A stretch of 64,000 nucleotides of DNA from CAZYQW01 sp964649825 (GCA_964649825.1 CAZYQW010000051.1:1-64000); one strand, 5' to 3'. Positions 6,738-16,392 are shown, counted from the stretch's first letter. The notes: generated by a model from the letters alone, not told the origin. A program made the numbers and translations.

Positions 6738-9536
6738 CTAGTGCGCCTCCAGCCAGTTCGCGCCGACGCCGACATCGACGACGAGGGGGACCGAGAGCTC
6801 GAGCGCGTTCTTCATGACGTCGATCACCAGCTCCCGGACCTCGTCCAGCTCCTTCTTCGGAACGTCCAGCACGAGCTCGTCGTGGACCTGGAGGATCATC
6901 TTCGCGCCGAGGCACCGCTCGCCGAGCGCGGCGTGGAGACGGATCATCGCCACCTTGATGAGATCCGCCGCGGTGCCCTGGATCGGCGTGTTGACCGCGA
7001 CGTTGCGGGCGGCGGCGGCCACGCGCGGGTGCGCGGAGTCGAGCTCCGCGATGTAGCGGCGCCGGCCGAGCATCGTGGTCACGTAGCCACGCTGCCGGGC
7101 GTCCTCGAGGGTCTGGTCGATGAGCGCCTTCACGCCCGCGAACGTCTTGAAGTACGCATCGATGAAGGTGGAGGCCTCCTTCACGGAGAGCCCGGTCTCT
7201 TGCGCCAGGCGCTGGGGTCCCATGCCGTAGATCACGCCGAAGTTGATCGCCTTCGCGCGGCTGCGCAGCTCCGAGGGAACCTCTTCGGTCGGCAAGCCGA
7301 AGATGAGACCAGCCGTCCAGCGGTGGACGTCGGCGCCCTCGTGGAACGCTCGCACGAGGTTCTCGTCGTTGGACAGGTGCGCGAGCAAGCGGAGCTCGAC
7401 CTGCGAGTAGTCGGCCGAGAGCAGCACGTGGTCCGCGGTGGCGGGGACGAACGCGCGGCGGATCTGGCGGCCCTCCTCGGTACGGATCGGGATGTTCTGC
7501 AGGTTCGGATCGGACGATGAGAGGCGTCCCGTCGCGGCCACCGTCTGGTTGAACGAGGTGTGGATGCGACCCGTCTCCGCGTTCACCAGCGCGGGCAACG
7601 CGTCGACGTACGTCCCCTTCAGCTTGACGAGCGTGCGGTACTCGAGGAGCTCGTTCACGATCGGGTGCTCGCGGAAGGTCTCGAGCACGCTCGCATCGGT
7701 CGAGTACCCGGTCTTCGTCTTGCGCGGACGCCTCCCCTTGAACTGCTTGTGGATCTCGAGCTTCTCGAACAGGAGCGCCCCGAGCTGCTTCGGCGAGTTG
7801 ATGTTGAACGTCGTGCCGCTGAGCTCGTGGATCCGACGCGTCAACGCATCGATGCGCGTCTCGAAGCGGCGCGAGATCTCGCCGAGCAGCACGACGTCGA
7901 CCGCCACTCCGGTCCGCTCCATGTCGGCCAGCACGCGGATGAGCGGCATCTCGACGGTCTCGAACAACGTGGTGACGTGCGCCGCGGCCATCTCCTTCGT
8001 GAGGATCGGAACGAGACGTCCAGTGATGTCGGCGTCCTCGCCGGCGTAGCGGCCGACCTTCGCGACCTCGACGTCGGCCATGCTGATCTGCTTCTTGCCG
8101 GTGCCGATCAGCGCGCTCGTCGGCACCTTCTGGAAGTTCAGGTACTTCAGGGCGAGGTGGTCGAGGTTGTGCTGGAACTCGCCCGGTGAGACGCAGTACG
8201 ACGCGATCATCGTGTCGAAATCGATCCCGTTCACCGTGACGCCGTGCCGTTCGAGTACGTGAAGGTCGTACTTCGCATTCTGGGCGCGCTTCTTGACGGC
8301 GTGGTCGGCGAAGATCGGTCCGAGCACTTCGAGGAAACGCTCGAGGTCGCTCGGCTCGCCGCCGAACAAGGGCGGGTCGAGGTTGACCGGCAGGTAGTAC
8401 GCTTCTCGCGGCTTCAGGGAGAGCGCGATGCCGACGAGGCGGGCGCGGAACGGGTCGATGGCGGTCGTCTCCGTGTCGAAGACGAGCTCCTTCGCGCCCT
8501 CGAGCTCGGCGCAAAGCGCCCGCCACTTCTCGCGGTCGTCCACCACGTGGTAGGTGTGCTCGTCGTGGCTCTGGTCGATGCTGATCCGCTTCAAGAGCGA
8601 GTCCATCTCGAAGCTGCGGAAGAGCGGGGTCAGCTTCGCGGCGTCCGGGCCGCCGTAGTGGAACGACGTCGGGTCGAACGCGACCGGTGCCTTGAGGTCG
8701 AGGGTGACGAGCTCCTTCGAAAGGAACGCCTTCTCGCGATCGGCCGCGAGCTTGTTGCGCACCGACTCCTTCTCGATGCGGTCGAGGTTCTCGTAGATCT
8801 GCTCGACCGAGCCGTAGGTCGAGACCAGCTCGCTCGCCGTCTTGGGGCCGATGCCGGCCACGCCGGGAACGTTGTCGCTCGAGTCGCCCATCAGGGCGAG
8901 GACGTCGACCACGTGAGCGGGGTCGACGCCGAACTTCTTCTCCGCCGCCTCGACTCCCTGGATCTCGACGTCTTTGTCCGGTCGCAGGATGTTGTAGAGC
9001 CGAATCCTCGGGGAGACGATCTGCAGGAAGTCCTTGTCGCCGGTCACGATGAACACCTCGTGCCCGGCCGCCGCCGCCTCGAGCGCGAGCGTCGCGATCA
9101 CGTCGTCCGCCTCGTACCCCGGAACCTCGACGATCGGGGCGGCAAACCCCTGCACCAGCTCGCGGATCGCCGGGAGCATCGCGACCAGCTCGTCCGGCGT
9201 CTTCTCGCGCGTCGCCTTGTAGTTCGCGAAGCGCTCGTGGCGGAACGTCTTGCCGGGAGGGTCGAACGCCACGGCGAGGAACTCGGGATGTTCCTGTTCG
9301 AGCAGGCGAAACAGCGTGTTCGCGAACACGTAGAGGGCCGAGACGTTCTGACCGCGAGAGGTCGTAAGTGGCTGTCTGATCAGGGCGAAGTGACTGCGGT
9401 AGGCGAGTGCGGTGCCGTCGAGGAGGAAGACGCGGCCCTTTCGTCCCCGGCCCGGTCGAACCCCCGCGTCCGGCTCGCGCTTCGGCTTCGGCTCGGGAAA
9501 CGGAAGTTGACCGGCGACGCGCGTTTCTGACGGCAT
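6738..9536 (-). CDS. polA: DNA polymerase I
   Basis: A 932-residue three-domain DNA polymerase I for Okazaki fragment processing and repair. Residues about 36-300 are the 5'-3' exonuclease (FLLDGTALAYRSHFAL, PGYEADDVIATLA, VTGDKDFLQ, VPGVAGIGPKTA). The 3'-5' proofreading domain looks active: FDTETTAIDP, AKYDLHVL and the YAGEDAD carboxylates are retained. The polymerase domain has SADYSQVELRLLAHLS (motif A), KAINFGVIYGMG (motif B) and LQVHDELVLDV (motif C). The frame extends upstream, but ATG 9536 has GAGG seven bases before it. About 35 extra basic and proline-rich residues precede the nuclease domain. The gene stands alone, divergent from a kinase-like protein. Confidence 0.97.
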   Translation of the reverse strand: MPSETRVAGQLPFPEPKPKREPDAGVRPGRGRKGRVFLLDGTALAYRSHFALIRQPLTTSRGQNVSALYVFANTLFRLLEQEHPEFLAVAFDPPGKTFRHERFANYKATREKTPDELVAMLPAIRELVQGFAAPIVEVPGYEADDVIATLALEAAAAGHEVFIVTGDKDFLQIVSPRIRLYNILRPDKDVEIQGVEAAEKKFGVDPAHVVDVLALMGDSSDNVPGVAGIGPKTASELVSTYGSVEQIYENLDRIEKESVRNKLAADREKAFLSKELVTLDLKAPVAFDPTSFHYGGPDAAKLTPLFRSFEMDSLLKRISIDQSHDEHTYHVVDDREKWRALCAELEGAKELVFDTETTAIDPFRARLVGIALSLKPREAYYLPVNLDPPLFGGEPSDLERFLEVLGPIFADHAVKKRAQNAKYDLHVLERHGVTVNGIDFDTMIASYCVSPGEFQHNLDHLALKYLNFQKVPTSALIGTGKKQISMADVEVAKVGRYAGEDADITGRLVPILTKEMAAAHVTTLFETVEMPLIRVLADMERTGVAVDVVLLGEISRRFETRIDALTRRIHELSGTTFNINSPKQLGALLFEKLEIHKQFKGRRPRKTKTGYSTDASVLETFREHPIVNELLEYRTLVKLKGTYVDALPALVNAETGRIHTSFNQTVAATGRLSSSDPNLQNIPIRTEEGRQIRRAFVPATADHVLLSADYSQVELRLLAHLSNDENLVRAFHEGADVHRWTAGLIFGLPTEEVPSELRSRAKAINFGVIYGMGPQRLAQETGLSVKEASTFIDAYFKTFAGVKALIDQTLEDARQRGYVTTMLGRRRYIAELDSAHPRVAAAARNVAVNTPIQGTAADLIKVAMIRLHAALGERCLGAKMILQVHDELVLDVPKKELDEVRELVIDVMKNALELSVPLVVDVGVGANWLEAH

Positions 9537-9765
9537 GCTTCGACCTCGCTCGAGTTGAGGCCGCGATTCTAGGGGGCTGGTCCCAGTCTGCGCGTTGCCA
9601 TCACGCTCGCGAGAAGTACTATCGCGCGGCTCGTTCACGCCGGCCGACCTGGGACGTGCGGGAGAGCCGGACCGGGGCGGAGCCGGCGCCGATGCCGAGG
9701 GCCGATGCCGAGGGCGATGCGACGGGTGGGTACCGGCACCGGAGTGGAGTCGCAACGGAGACAAG

Positions 9766-11274
9766 ATGGAACCCCTCCCGCAGATCCCGGACCTCGAGAT
9801 CCTGTCGCTCGTGCACCAGGGCCCCCGGATGCGCCGCTACCGGCTCGCGTCGGTGCACGAATTCCTGTGGCTCTACGAGGACCCGGCGGTCGCGGAGGCG
9901 GTGAGGCAGACGACGCGACGGTTCATGACCGTCTCGATCGACGGCCTGGCGCGGGTGACCGGGATCGTGGAGCACGCCGGCGGCGTGGGGGTGGTGCTGG
10001 AGGGAGACGTCGGCGACTCACCGTGGAGCCTCGAACCGATCGGCGAGATGCGGAGCCTCCCGTTGCTGCATGCGACCGCGTCGATCGTCGCGATGATGCA
10101 TCAGTCCGGGATGGAGCACGGTTGGCTGCACCCCGACGGCGTCACCATTCACGACGGGAGCGCGGTGCTCGTGCTCCCTCCGATGGTCCTTCCCGCGTTC
10201 CTCGACGCGCAGATCGGGGTCGAGGACGGGCGTGGCGCCGGATTCGATGGATTGACCCCGTTCGGGGCCGATCTCTCCGCGTTGGCCCATCTGGCCTGCC
10301 ATTGGATCGGCGGCCTGAAGCCGACCAAAGCGGCCGGGGTCGGGGCGCTCCCCGCGGCGCTGAAGTCGGTCGCCTCTCCAGCGACGGCGCAGGCGGTCTG
10401 GATGCTCCTCGAGACCGCGGCGCAGGACCCGGACGCGACGGATTCGGTGGAGCTCCTGAACCGGATCGGGTGGGTCCACGACGTCCGCCCGCCGAAGCGG
10501 GCCGTGACCACGGCGCCGATCGCCCGGAGTCCGCGAGATCCGGCCCCGGCCGCGGCTCCGGCGGCGCCGCCTCGCTCTCCGGAGCGAGTGGAGCTGCCGC
10601 GCGCCGGGCGCGCGCCGGGGGTGCCCCGCGCCGCCGAGCCGCGTCCGCGCGCACCGGCCAACGCCGAAGACCGACCGGCGCGTGCCCGTCGGGTCGCGGA
10701 AGAGTCGCGGGGACCGATTCCGGCGATCCTCGTCGCCTGCTTCCTGCTCGTCCTCGGAGGCGGGTTGCTGGCCATCGGCAATCGCGAGGCGCTCGAACGG
10801 TTTTGGAGTGCCGACCCGGACCACGCCATGTCGTTGCCGAGTCCCGAGGCGCCTGCCGCGCCGACGCCGCTCGTCGAGGAGACCACTCCCGAGGCCGACC
10901 CGCCGGCGCCGGAGTCGCAGACCTCGGCGGAGATCGCCGCCGACCTCCTGCGCGACATCGACGAACGGAACGCGCGAAAGAAGGAGCTCGACCGCAAGGC
11001 CCGAACCTACAACCGGACTCTGATCAACGAAGGGGATCGGCTCAAGCAACAGGCCATCACGATCCTCGCCGGCCTCCGCGAGGGAGGGGTCGACCCGAAA
11101 GAAAAGAACGAGAAACTCGATCAAGCGATTCAGTTTCTCGAGCAGGCACGCGAAAAGTATGACGGTTTTGTCGAACAATATCCCGACCGGGAACGTCTTG
11201 TCGAAGGAGTTTTGGAAGAGGTCAACGGGTTGCTCTTCCATGCTTATCGTCAGAAGACCCAGGCTGGAAATTAG
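9766..11274 (+). CDS. Degenerate kinase-like membrane protein with C-terminal coiled coil
   Basis: A 502-residue protein. The first 240 residues have the outline of a Ser/Thr protein kinase, but catalytic residues are absent: where HRDLKPxN is expected the sequence reads HGWLHPDGV, and no DFG or P-loop is recognisable, so I read it as a pseudokinase. Residues about 250-320 are Pro/Ala/Arg-rich and probably disordered. One membrane segment (IPAILVACFLLVLGGGLLAIG, about 323-343) follows, then an acidic Pro-rich linker and a charged helical region (about 385-495) predicted to coil. ATG 9766 has GGAG six bases upstream; the longer frame does not. Role unknown; possibly a scaffold sensing across the membrane. 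Confidence 0.75.
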   Translation: MEPLPQIPDLEILSLVHQGPRMRRYRLASVHEFLWLYEDPAVAEAVRQTTRRFMTVSIDGLARVTGIVEHAGGVGVVLEGDVGDSPWSLEPIGEMRSLPLLHATASIVAMMHQSGMEHGWLHPDGVTIHDGSAVLVLPPMVLPAFLDAQIGVEDGRGAGFDGLTPFGADLSALAHLACHWIGGLKPTKAAGVGALPAALKSVASPATAQAVWMLLETAAQDPDATDSVELLNRIGWVHDVRPPKRAVTTAPIARSPRDPAPAAAPAAPPRSPERVELPRAGRAPGVPRAAEPRPRAPANAEDRPARARRVAEESRGPIPAILVACFLLVLGGGLLAIGNREALERFWSADPDHAMSLPSPEAPAAPTPLVEETTPEADPPAPESQTSAEIAADLLRDIDERNARKKELDRKARTYNRTLINEGDRLKQQAITILAGLREGGVDPKEKNEKLDQAIQFLEQAREKYDGFVEQYPDRERLVEGVLEEVNGLLFHAYRQKTQAGN

Positions 11275-11295
11275 TTCGGGAAGACGAAGGAGATC

Positions 11296-11400
11296 ATGTT
11301 CGAGACTCTGAGGTGCCGAGAGGCTCTCCGAGTGCTCGATGGCAGGTCCGATGCGGGCCATTCCTCGGCTTCGGCTGGGGGGTGGACAGCAGCTCATTGA
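11296..11400 (+). CDS. Possible 34-residue small ORF
   Basis: A short frame beginning MFETLRCREALRV, preceded by AAGGAGATC, a strong Shine-Dalgarno set unusually close to the ATG. It ends 18 bp before the next small gene and starts 21 bp after the kinase-like gene, so the three could be co-transcribed. Composition gives no clue to function and chance is not excluded. Confidence 0.3.
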   Translation: MFETLRCREALRVLDGRSDAGHSSASAGGWTAAH

Positions 11401-11418
11401 ATTCCTTGGGGGGATCCG

Positions 11419-11616
11419 ATGGAGAGCTGCCCCTGTAGTATCTTCGACGTTCGCGAGGAGCAGATCCTCGAGACGAGCGGGAGTCTGTGCATCCGGCTGA
11501 TTTGCAACGTGTGTAGCGCGGTTCTCGATTCGAAGGTGGTTCGTGAGGGCGAGGTGGCTCCGAGGGAGTCGCCACGGCGTGATGACGACCTTGCGGTCGA
11601 GGTTACGCCGTCGTAG
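11419..11616 (+). CDS. Small putative zinc-ribbon protein
   Basis: A 65-residue protein with two Cys pairs, CPC near residue 4 and CNVC near residue 29, plus a Cys at 24, an arrangement compatible with a small zinc ribbon. The last 20 residues are charged and probably unstructured. A GGGGGG run sits just before the ATG as ribosome binding site. I do not recognise the family. Another small Cys-containing protein of similar style is encoded beside fliA (41642-41902), but the two are not clearly homologous. Confidence 0.5.
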   Translation: MESCPCSIFDVREEQILETSGSLCIRLICNVCSAVLDSKVVREGEVAPRESPRRDDDLAVEVTPS

Positions 11617-11735
11617 TCGACGTTGTGACCGAGGCCGGGGCCCGCAGCGCGCAGGCGACGCGGGCTTCTGGCATTGCTCGGCGGATCAGGCTCGTTCTGG
11701 CTCCCCGGTGTCCACGCGGCTAGATTGCCCGGACC

Positions 11736-12344
11736 ATGCCAGGAAACAAGTTCGTCCGCCTTCTCGCGGCCGCCGTCGGCGCCGTCATTCTCTTCTATGT
11801 CGTTCGCGGTTTCCTCTCGGCCCAGCAGGACGCGGTCGAGCGCGACGCCACGCTGGAGGAGATCAAGCAGACCCTCTTCGTGGTCGAGGATCACGCGCTC
11901 GCCCTGTCGAGGATCGCGGAGGCACTGGCCGTCCGGCCTGACGACGGCTGGCTCTACCTCTATCAAGGGCGCGCGTACGCCGGCCGCCGCCGCTACGGTG
12001 ACGCGTTGAAGGCGTACGAGAACGCCTCCACGCGGCTGGCGGATGATGAGGAGGGAGCCGAGGAGGTGCGCTTCCTGAAAGGGTGCGCCCATGCCGTCCG
12101 GTTCTACGAAACGGGAGACCGCGAGGACCTCAACCTTGCCGAGCGGGCGCTCGAGGAGTTCGGCGCCGGCGGACGGTTCGCGTCCGCCGCCAACGTCTCC
12201 CTCGGGATCGCCCTCTCCCATCCGGCCGCGCAAGGCGATCCGACGCGGGCGCGCCGGCTCATCGAGTCCGGGCTCGACGACATCGCGATCGATCCCGTGA
12301 TCGACGTCGCGCGCGCTCGTGAGGTGCTGCAGAAGCTGCCGTGA
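11736..12344 (+). CDS. Membrane-anchored TPR protein
   Basis: A 202-residue protein with an N-terminal membrane anchor (about residues 8-27, FVRLLAAAVGAVILFYVVRGF) and a soluble part rich in paired helices. Residues about 55-95 (LSRIAEALAVRPDDGWLYLYQGRAYAGRRRYGDALKAYENA) fit tetratricopeptide repeats, with a further diverged pair after residue 110. It probably scaffolds protein contacts at the membrane. No operon partner is clear: the preceding gene ends about 120 bp upstream and the following gene is convergent. Confidence 0.72.
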   Translation: MPGNKFVRLLAAAVGAVILFYVVRGFLSAQQDAVERDATLEEIKQTLFVVEDHALALSRIAEALAVRPDDGWLYLYQGRAYAGRRRYGDALKAYENASTRLADDEEGAEEVRFLKGCAHAVRFYETGDREDLNLAERALEEFGAGGRFASAANVSLGIALSHPAAQGDPTRARRLIESGLDDIAIDPVIDVARAREVLQKLP

Positions 12345-12414
12345 CGCGGGAGTTCCACCGGAGTGGGCGTGGACGGGCGGAGCGTAACGGCTTGCTGCCG
12401 ATCGACGCGATCGA

Positions 12415-13713
12415 CTACGGCGTCAGCATCACCCGGTTCGACACGCTCGGTTTCGCGCCCTCGAGGACGCCGAGCGGGAACACGGCGGCGACGCAGTAGA
12501 GTTGCTTCGCGGCGTGTTCCCCCAGGAACGTGCGGGTGACCCGGACCATGGCCTCTCCGTCCTGATTCGTGCGGGTGCGCAGGTTCTGCGACTCCATCGA
12601 GTGGGCGATGAGGGGATCGGCGCCGAGCGGGATCGTGGTGCCGATGACGTCGAAGGCGCCCTCGTGGGGAGACAACACGACCTGCACGTCGCGTCGCGGC
12701 GCCCCGACCACGCGCAGCACGAATCCATCCTCTTCTTTCGCCACGAGCTCGAGTCGCGTGGTCCGCGCGACGTCGCGGGCCGCGGCCGGCTCGACGGCGG
12801 GAACGAGCTCGAGCGCCACGAGCCGCCGCGCGACCTCCGCCGCGATCAGCTCGTTGCCGTGGGCGCGCGGATGATCGTCGTCGAAGAAGAGCTCGGCGTA
12901 GCCCATCGCGGCGATCCGCTCGCGCATCGGCGTCGCCGTGTCGACGAGCGGGACTTCGTGTTCGGCCGCGACGGCGCGGACGTTCTCGTTCAGGTCCACG
13001 AACACGGGCTGGTTCTCCGTCTCGTACGTGAGGAGGACTGGCGTTGCGTGCGCCTCGCGCACGAGACGGATCATCGCGGCGAGGTTCGCCGCGACCTTGC
13101 GCCGCAGCGCGTCGCCGTCCACCACGCCGAACGCGGTGCCGCCGAGGGCGGCGGGTCGCTCGTGACCTCCGTCGACGATGATCACTCTTCCGTCGCGCTC
13201 GATCACCTCGGGCGCCGCGACCTCGCGCCCGCGCGCGCGCAGGCGCAGCAGACGGACGAGACGGACGGTGCGTAGGGCGGACGCCGCGCGCCCGATCGAC
13301 GACGCATCGTCACGCCCACTCGCCGTCTCGCCGTCGAAGTTCCAACTGTCGTTGTACCCCACGAGGATGCAGACGACGTCGGGCACGTTCTCTTCCAGGT
13401 ATCGCGGCAGCTCGCGGAGAAGCGCGGCGGAGTTGCGACCGGGAACGCCGTAGTTGAGAACGCCGATCGTTCGTCCCTCCGGGTCGAGCTTCCCCTGGAG
13501 CTGGGCGGGGTACGAGAATGGCGCGGGGAGATGAAGACCGTAGGTGTGCGAATCGCCGACGCAGAGCACGGTGAAGTCCGCGTCGTTGGCGCCGCCGCGC
13601 AGCCCGGCGAGGAGCGGCGAGACAACCCGCAGCGCCACCTCGATCAGGGCCAAAGCGAGCAGCGTGCCGAGGAGGACGAGTCCAAGGCGGGAGACGATCC
13701 GACGGACGATCAC
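12415..13713 (-). CDS. Membrane-anchored SGNH/GDSL-family hydrolase
   Basis: A 432-residue esterase/acyltransferase-fold protein with an N-terminal hydrophobic anchor (about 9-30). Block I reads CVGDSHTYG with the nucleophile Ser (about 53-55), block III gives VGYNDSW (about 118), and the catalytic Asp/His pair is in DDDHPRAHG (about 268-276). After the hydrolase domain comes a beta-rich extension of about 130 residues. It likely removes or transfers acyl groups on an exported glycan. It starts with GTG five bases after the sulfatase-family gene, so it is the last gene of the DUF1573 operon. Confidence 0.85.
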   Translation of the reverse strand: MIVRRIVSRLGLVLLGTLLALALIEVALRVVSPLLAGLRGGANDADFTVLCVGDSHTYGLHLPAPFSYPAQLQGKLDPEGRTIGVLNYGVPGRNSAALLRELPRYLEENVPDVVCILVGYNDSWNFDGETASGRDDASSIGRAASALRTVRLVRLLRLRARGREVAAPEVIERDGRVIIVDGGHERPAALGGTAFGVVDGDALRRKVAANLAAMIRLVREAHATPVLLTYETENQPVFVDLNENVRAVAAEHEVPLVDTATPMRERIAAMGYAELFFDDDHPRAHGNELIAAEVARRLVALELVPAVEPAAARDVARTTRLELVAKEEDGFVLRVVGAPRRDVQVVLSPHEGAFDVIGTTIPLGADPLIAHSMESQNLRTRTNQDGEAMVRVTRTFLGEHAAKQLYCVAAVFPLGVLEGAKPSVSNRVMLTP

Positions 13714-13718
13714 GGAAC

Positions 13719-15254
13719 TCAGTAGCCCATGTCATCCAGACCTTCGAGAAGGCCGGGCGGGAGCGGGCGGTTGGCATTCTGCGCGCGTGCCCGCTTCGCG
13801 GTGATCAGCGCCTCGATGTACCTCGCTTGTGCCGCTTCGAGGCGGTGGAACAGCGCCGGCTCCGACGCCGTCAAGTCACGCTCCTCCCTCGGGTCGTTCG
13901 CGAGGTCGAAGAGCTCGAAGTGCGTCTCCGCGAGCGCACCGGCAGGAACGTCCTTCTGCATCCGGATCAGCTTGTGGTTGCCGCCGCTCGTCGCGTCGTA
14001 GCGGAGCGTGTAGTCCGCGCGCGTCCACTTGGTCGGATCGTTCGGGTCCGCGATGATCGGGCGGTTCGTCAGTTCCGCGACGATCGGCAGGTGCTCCATT
14101 TCGACGGGTCTCTCGCCGTCGAGCCATGGCACGAGCGAGTACCCGAACACCGCCGGCACTCGGGGAAGGTCGCAGAGCTCGAGGATCGTCGGCATGACGT
14201 CGAAGATGCGCGCCTGTCCCGGAATCCGCAGGCCCTTCCGAATGCCGGGGCCCGCGACGATGAGCGGGATCCGCAGCGACTCGTCGTAGAGGTTCTGCCG
14301 GTGCCCCTTGTTGCCGTGCTCGAAGAACTCCTCGCCGTGGTCGGCCGTGACGATCACGTACGTGTCATCGGTGAGCCCGAGCTCGTCGAGCTTGTCCATC
14401 AGCTTGCCGACGTGGTGGTCGACCCAGGCGATCTCGGCGTCGTAGCACGCGAGGAGGAACTCGTAGTCGGCCGGCGACATCTCCGGGTGGATCTGCGGGT
14501 TCGGCGGGAAGTCGGGCGGGTATGGGAGCGTACGCGGCCCCGGTCTCGCGAACTTGTCGAGGAACTGGCGCGGCGCGGTGAAGTCGTAGTGGACGTCCCA
14601 GTGGTGGATGAAGAGGAAGAACGGCTCGTTTTGGTGTCGTTCGAGGAACTGTACCGCCTTGGCGTGGGTCTTCTCCGCGGTCGGCTCCTTGTGGGACTTC
14701 CGCTCGTTCGCCCTGTCCATCATCTGCGCGGCGGCGCCCACGACCTGCGCGGGCTTCGAGTACATCACCACCCCGCAGTTGTCGTAGAGCTCGAATCCCT
14801 GGTCGAACCCGAACACCGGGTCGAGGTACGGGCCCCCGAAGAAGCCGCCGGTGCGGTAGCCGTGCTCCCGCAGCACCTCCGCGAGCATCGTGGTGTCTTC
14901 GGGCAGCGCAAGCGTGTCGTGGACGACGCCGTGGAGCTGGTCCGGCAGACCGCTCATCAGCGCGAGGTGCGACGGGAGCGTCCACGACGACGTCGAGTGG
15001 ACCTGCTCGAACCGGGCGCCGCGGTCCGCGATCGCGTCGATGCTCGGCGACGTCGGCTTGTCGTAGCCGTAGCACCGCAGGTGATCCGGCCGGAGCGTGT
15101 CGATCGAGATCAGGATGACGTTCGGCGGCCGCGGCTCGCGTAGCCAGCCGAAGTAGGCGATCGCGCCGGCGATTCCACAGACGGCGAACACCGCGGCCTC
15201 CACGAGGAAGCCGCGGCGCTTCGGTTGGCCGTCGGACCGGTCCGAGTCCATCAT
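13719..15254 (-). CDS. Sulfatase-fold (alkaline phosphatase superfamily) membrane-anchored hydrolase
   Basis: A 511-residue protein with an N-terminal membrane segment (about 16-32) and a sulfatase-type catalytic domain: metal motif ILISIDTLRPDHLRCYGY (about 40-57), then VIVTADHGEEFFEHG (about 302-316). The expected Cys/Ser-x-Pro-x-Arg site reads T-L-P-S-H within SSWTLPSHLALMSGL. With neither Cys nor Ser there, formylglycine cannot form, so a classical sulfatase reaction is unlikely; Thr-based phosphoester or phosphotransfer chemistry fits better, as in phosphoethanolamine transferases. It sits seven bases after a DUF1573 gene and five before an SGNH hydrolase, suggesting joint action on exported polymers. 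Confidence 0.87.
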   Translation of the reverse strand: MMDSDRSDGQPKRRGFLVEAAVFAVCGIAGAIAYFGWLREPRPPNVILISIDTLRPDHLRCYGYDKPTSPSIDAIADRGARFEQVHSTSSWTLPSHLALMSGLPDQLHGVVHDTLALPEDTTMLAEVLREHGYRTGGFFGGPYLDPVFGFDQGFELYDNCGVVMYSKPAQVVGAAAQMMDRANERKSHKEPTAEKTHAKAVQFLERHQNEPFFLFIHHWDVHYDFTAPRQFLDKFARPGPRTLPYPPDFPPNPQIHPEMSPADYEFLLACYDAEIAWVDHHVGKLMDKLDELGLTDDTYVIVTADHGEEFFEHGNKGHRQNLYDESLRIPLIVAGPGIRKGLRIPGQARIFDVMPTILELCDLPRVPAVFGYSLVPWLDGERPVEMEHLPIVAELTNRPIIADPNDPTKWTRADYTLRYDATSGGNHKLIRMQKDVPAGALAETHFELFDLANDPREERDLTASEPALFHRLEAAQARYIEALITAKRARAQNANRPLPPGLLEGLDDMGY

Positions 15255-15261
15255 CGCGGGT

Positions 15262-16392
15262 TCAGCTCTTCTTGATCCAGCCGTGGAAGTGGATCTCCTT
15301 CATTGGCATGTCCTGGTAGTTGCTCTTCACGATGAGCTTGCCGCGGAAGAACCGCGCGTCGAGCGTGGGATCGGTCGTGAGGTGGATCTTGTAGTGATTC
15401 CCCTCGTCCAGCGTCTCGAGCTCCATCTTGAGGAGGTCCTTGTGCATCGACTCGACCACGACGTCCTCGACCTTGTAGTCGATCGCCTGGTTTCCGTTTC
15501 GGATCTCCAGGGTGCGCGTGCGCGACTCGCCGAACGGCACGACCTCGAAGTCCATGCGCTCCTTGTTGATCTTGTTGCCGGTGTCGAAGACGACCTCGGA
15601 CTTCACGTGCGCGTAGAGCTGGATCTGGATCTGCTTCAGGCGCTCGTCGTTCGTCTTCGCGACCAGCGCCGGCGCGACGTAGCCGATCGGCGCGTTGCCG
15701 AGCAGGGTGACGTCGATCGCGATCGCATCGGAGCCATCGGGTGCCTTCGTCTTCTCCCACTTGACGTCGAAATAGTCGGGCTTCTCCTCGAAGCCGGTGA
15801 TCTCGAGGTCCTTCAGGGTCTGCAGCTTCGCGTAGACACGCTCGGTTTTGTTCTCGCCGCGCACGACCTCTCCGAACTGCAGCGGGTTCGGTTCGAGCTG
15901 GATGCCCGACGTGATGTTCATCTTCATCGTCAGCCGGAGCGCGGGCTCGCGGTTGTCCGAGGAGATGACCATGATGTGCTTCTCGAGGCGATGCGTGGGC
16001 TGGCCGCGCGAGTTGAACTCGACCGAGACCTCGCACGTCTCGCCCGGTTTCAGCGTCATCATGTCGGTGTTCGGCTTGTGCGTCTTCGGGTCGATCAGCT
16101 CGCCGCTCGGCGTCTTCACCTCGGCGACGGTGCAGCCGCAGGTCGGATTGACGCTGCGGATGATGATGTCCTCCTCGCCGCGGTTGCCGACCTGGTACGT
16201 GTGCTGGCGCTTCTCGCCCTGGAGGATCTCGCCGAAGTCGTGCTCCGGAGCCGGGGAGTAGATCGAGGCTTCCGGCAGAGCCTCGTTCGGGGCCGTCGGC
16301 ACGTGGACGTGCGGGTCTCCTTCCTGAGCGACGGCGGGTCCCGCGAGGAGGCTCGCGATCGTGAACGGCAGACAGAGTGACGTGATCTTCAT
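15262..16392 (-). CDS. Secreted DUF1573 protein, copy B
   Basis: A 376-residue exported protein with a cleavable signal peptide (about 1-21, ending AVAQ-E). The DUF1573 domain at about 45-160 shows the family pattern HDFGEILQGEKRQHTYQVGNRG and then the NPTCGCTVAE motif. Ig-like beta strands continue to the end. The frame is open upstream, but ATG 16392 starts a clean signal peptide. It is a paralogue of the gene just upstream; both finish with a matching F-x-GW-(I/L)-K motif. The family is common in Bacteroidota and Planctomycetota surfaces; its function is unknown. Confidence 0.85.
   Translation of the reverse strand: MKITSLCLPFTIASLLAGPAVAQEGDPHVHVPTAPNEALPEASIYSPAPEHDFGEILQGEKRQHTYQVGNRGEEDIIIRSVNPTCGCTVAEVKTPSGELIDPKTHKPNTDMMTLKPGETCEVSVEFNSRGQPTHRLEKHIMVISSDNREPALRLTMKMNITSGIQLEPNPLQFGEVVRGENKTERVYAKLQTLKDLEITGFEEKPDYFDVKWEKTKAPDGSDAIAIDVTLLGNAPIGYVAPALVAKTNDERLKQIQIQLYAHVKSEVVFDTGNKINKERMDFEVVPFGESRTRTLEIRNGNQAIDYKVEDVVVESMHKDLLKMELETLDEGNHYKIHLTTDPTLDARFFRGKLIVKSNYQDMPMKEIHFHGWIKKS

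Noticed and set aside
11394..12233. 279-codon minus-strand frame opposite the TPR gene
   Set aside because: Shadow of the TPR gene and the small zinc-ribbon gene; no start signal and no domain.
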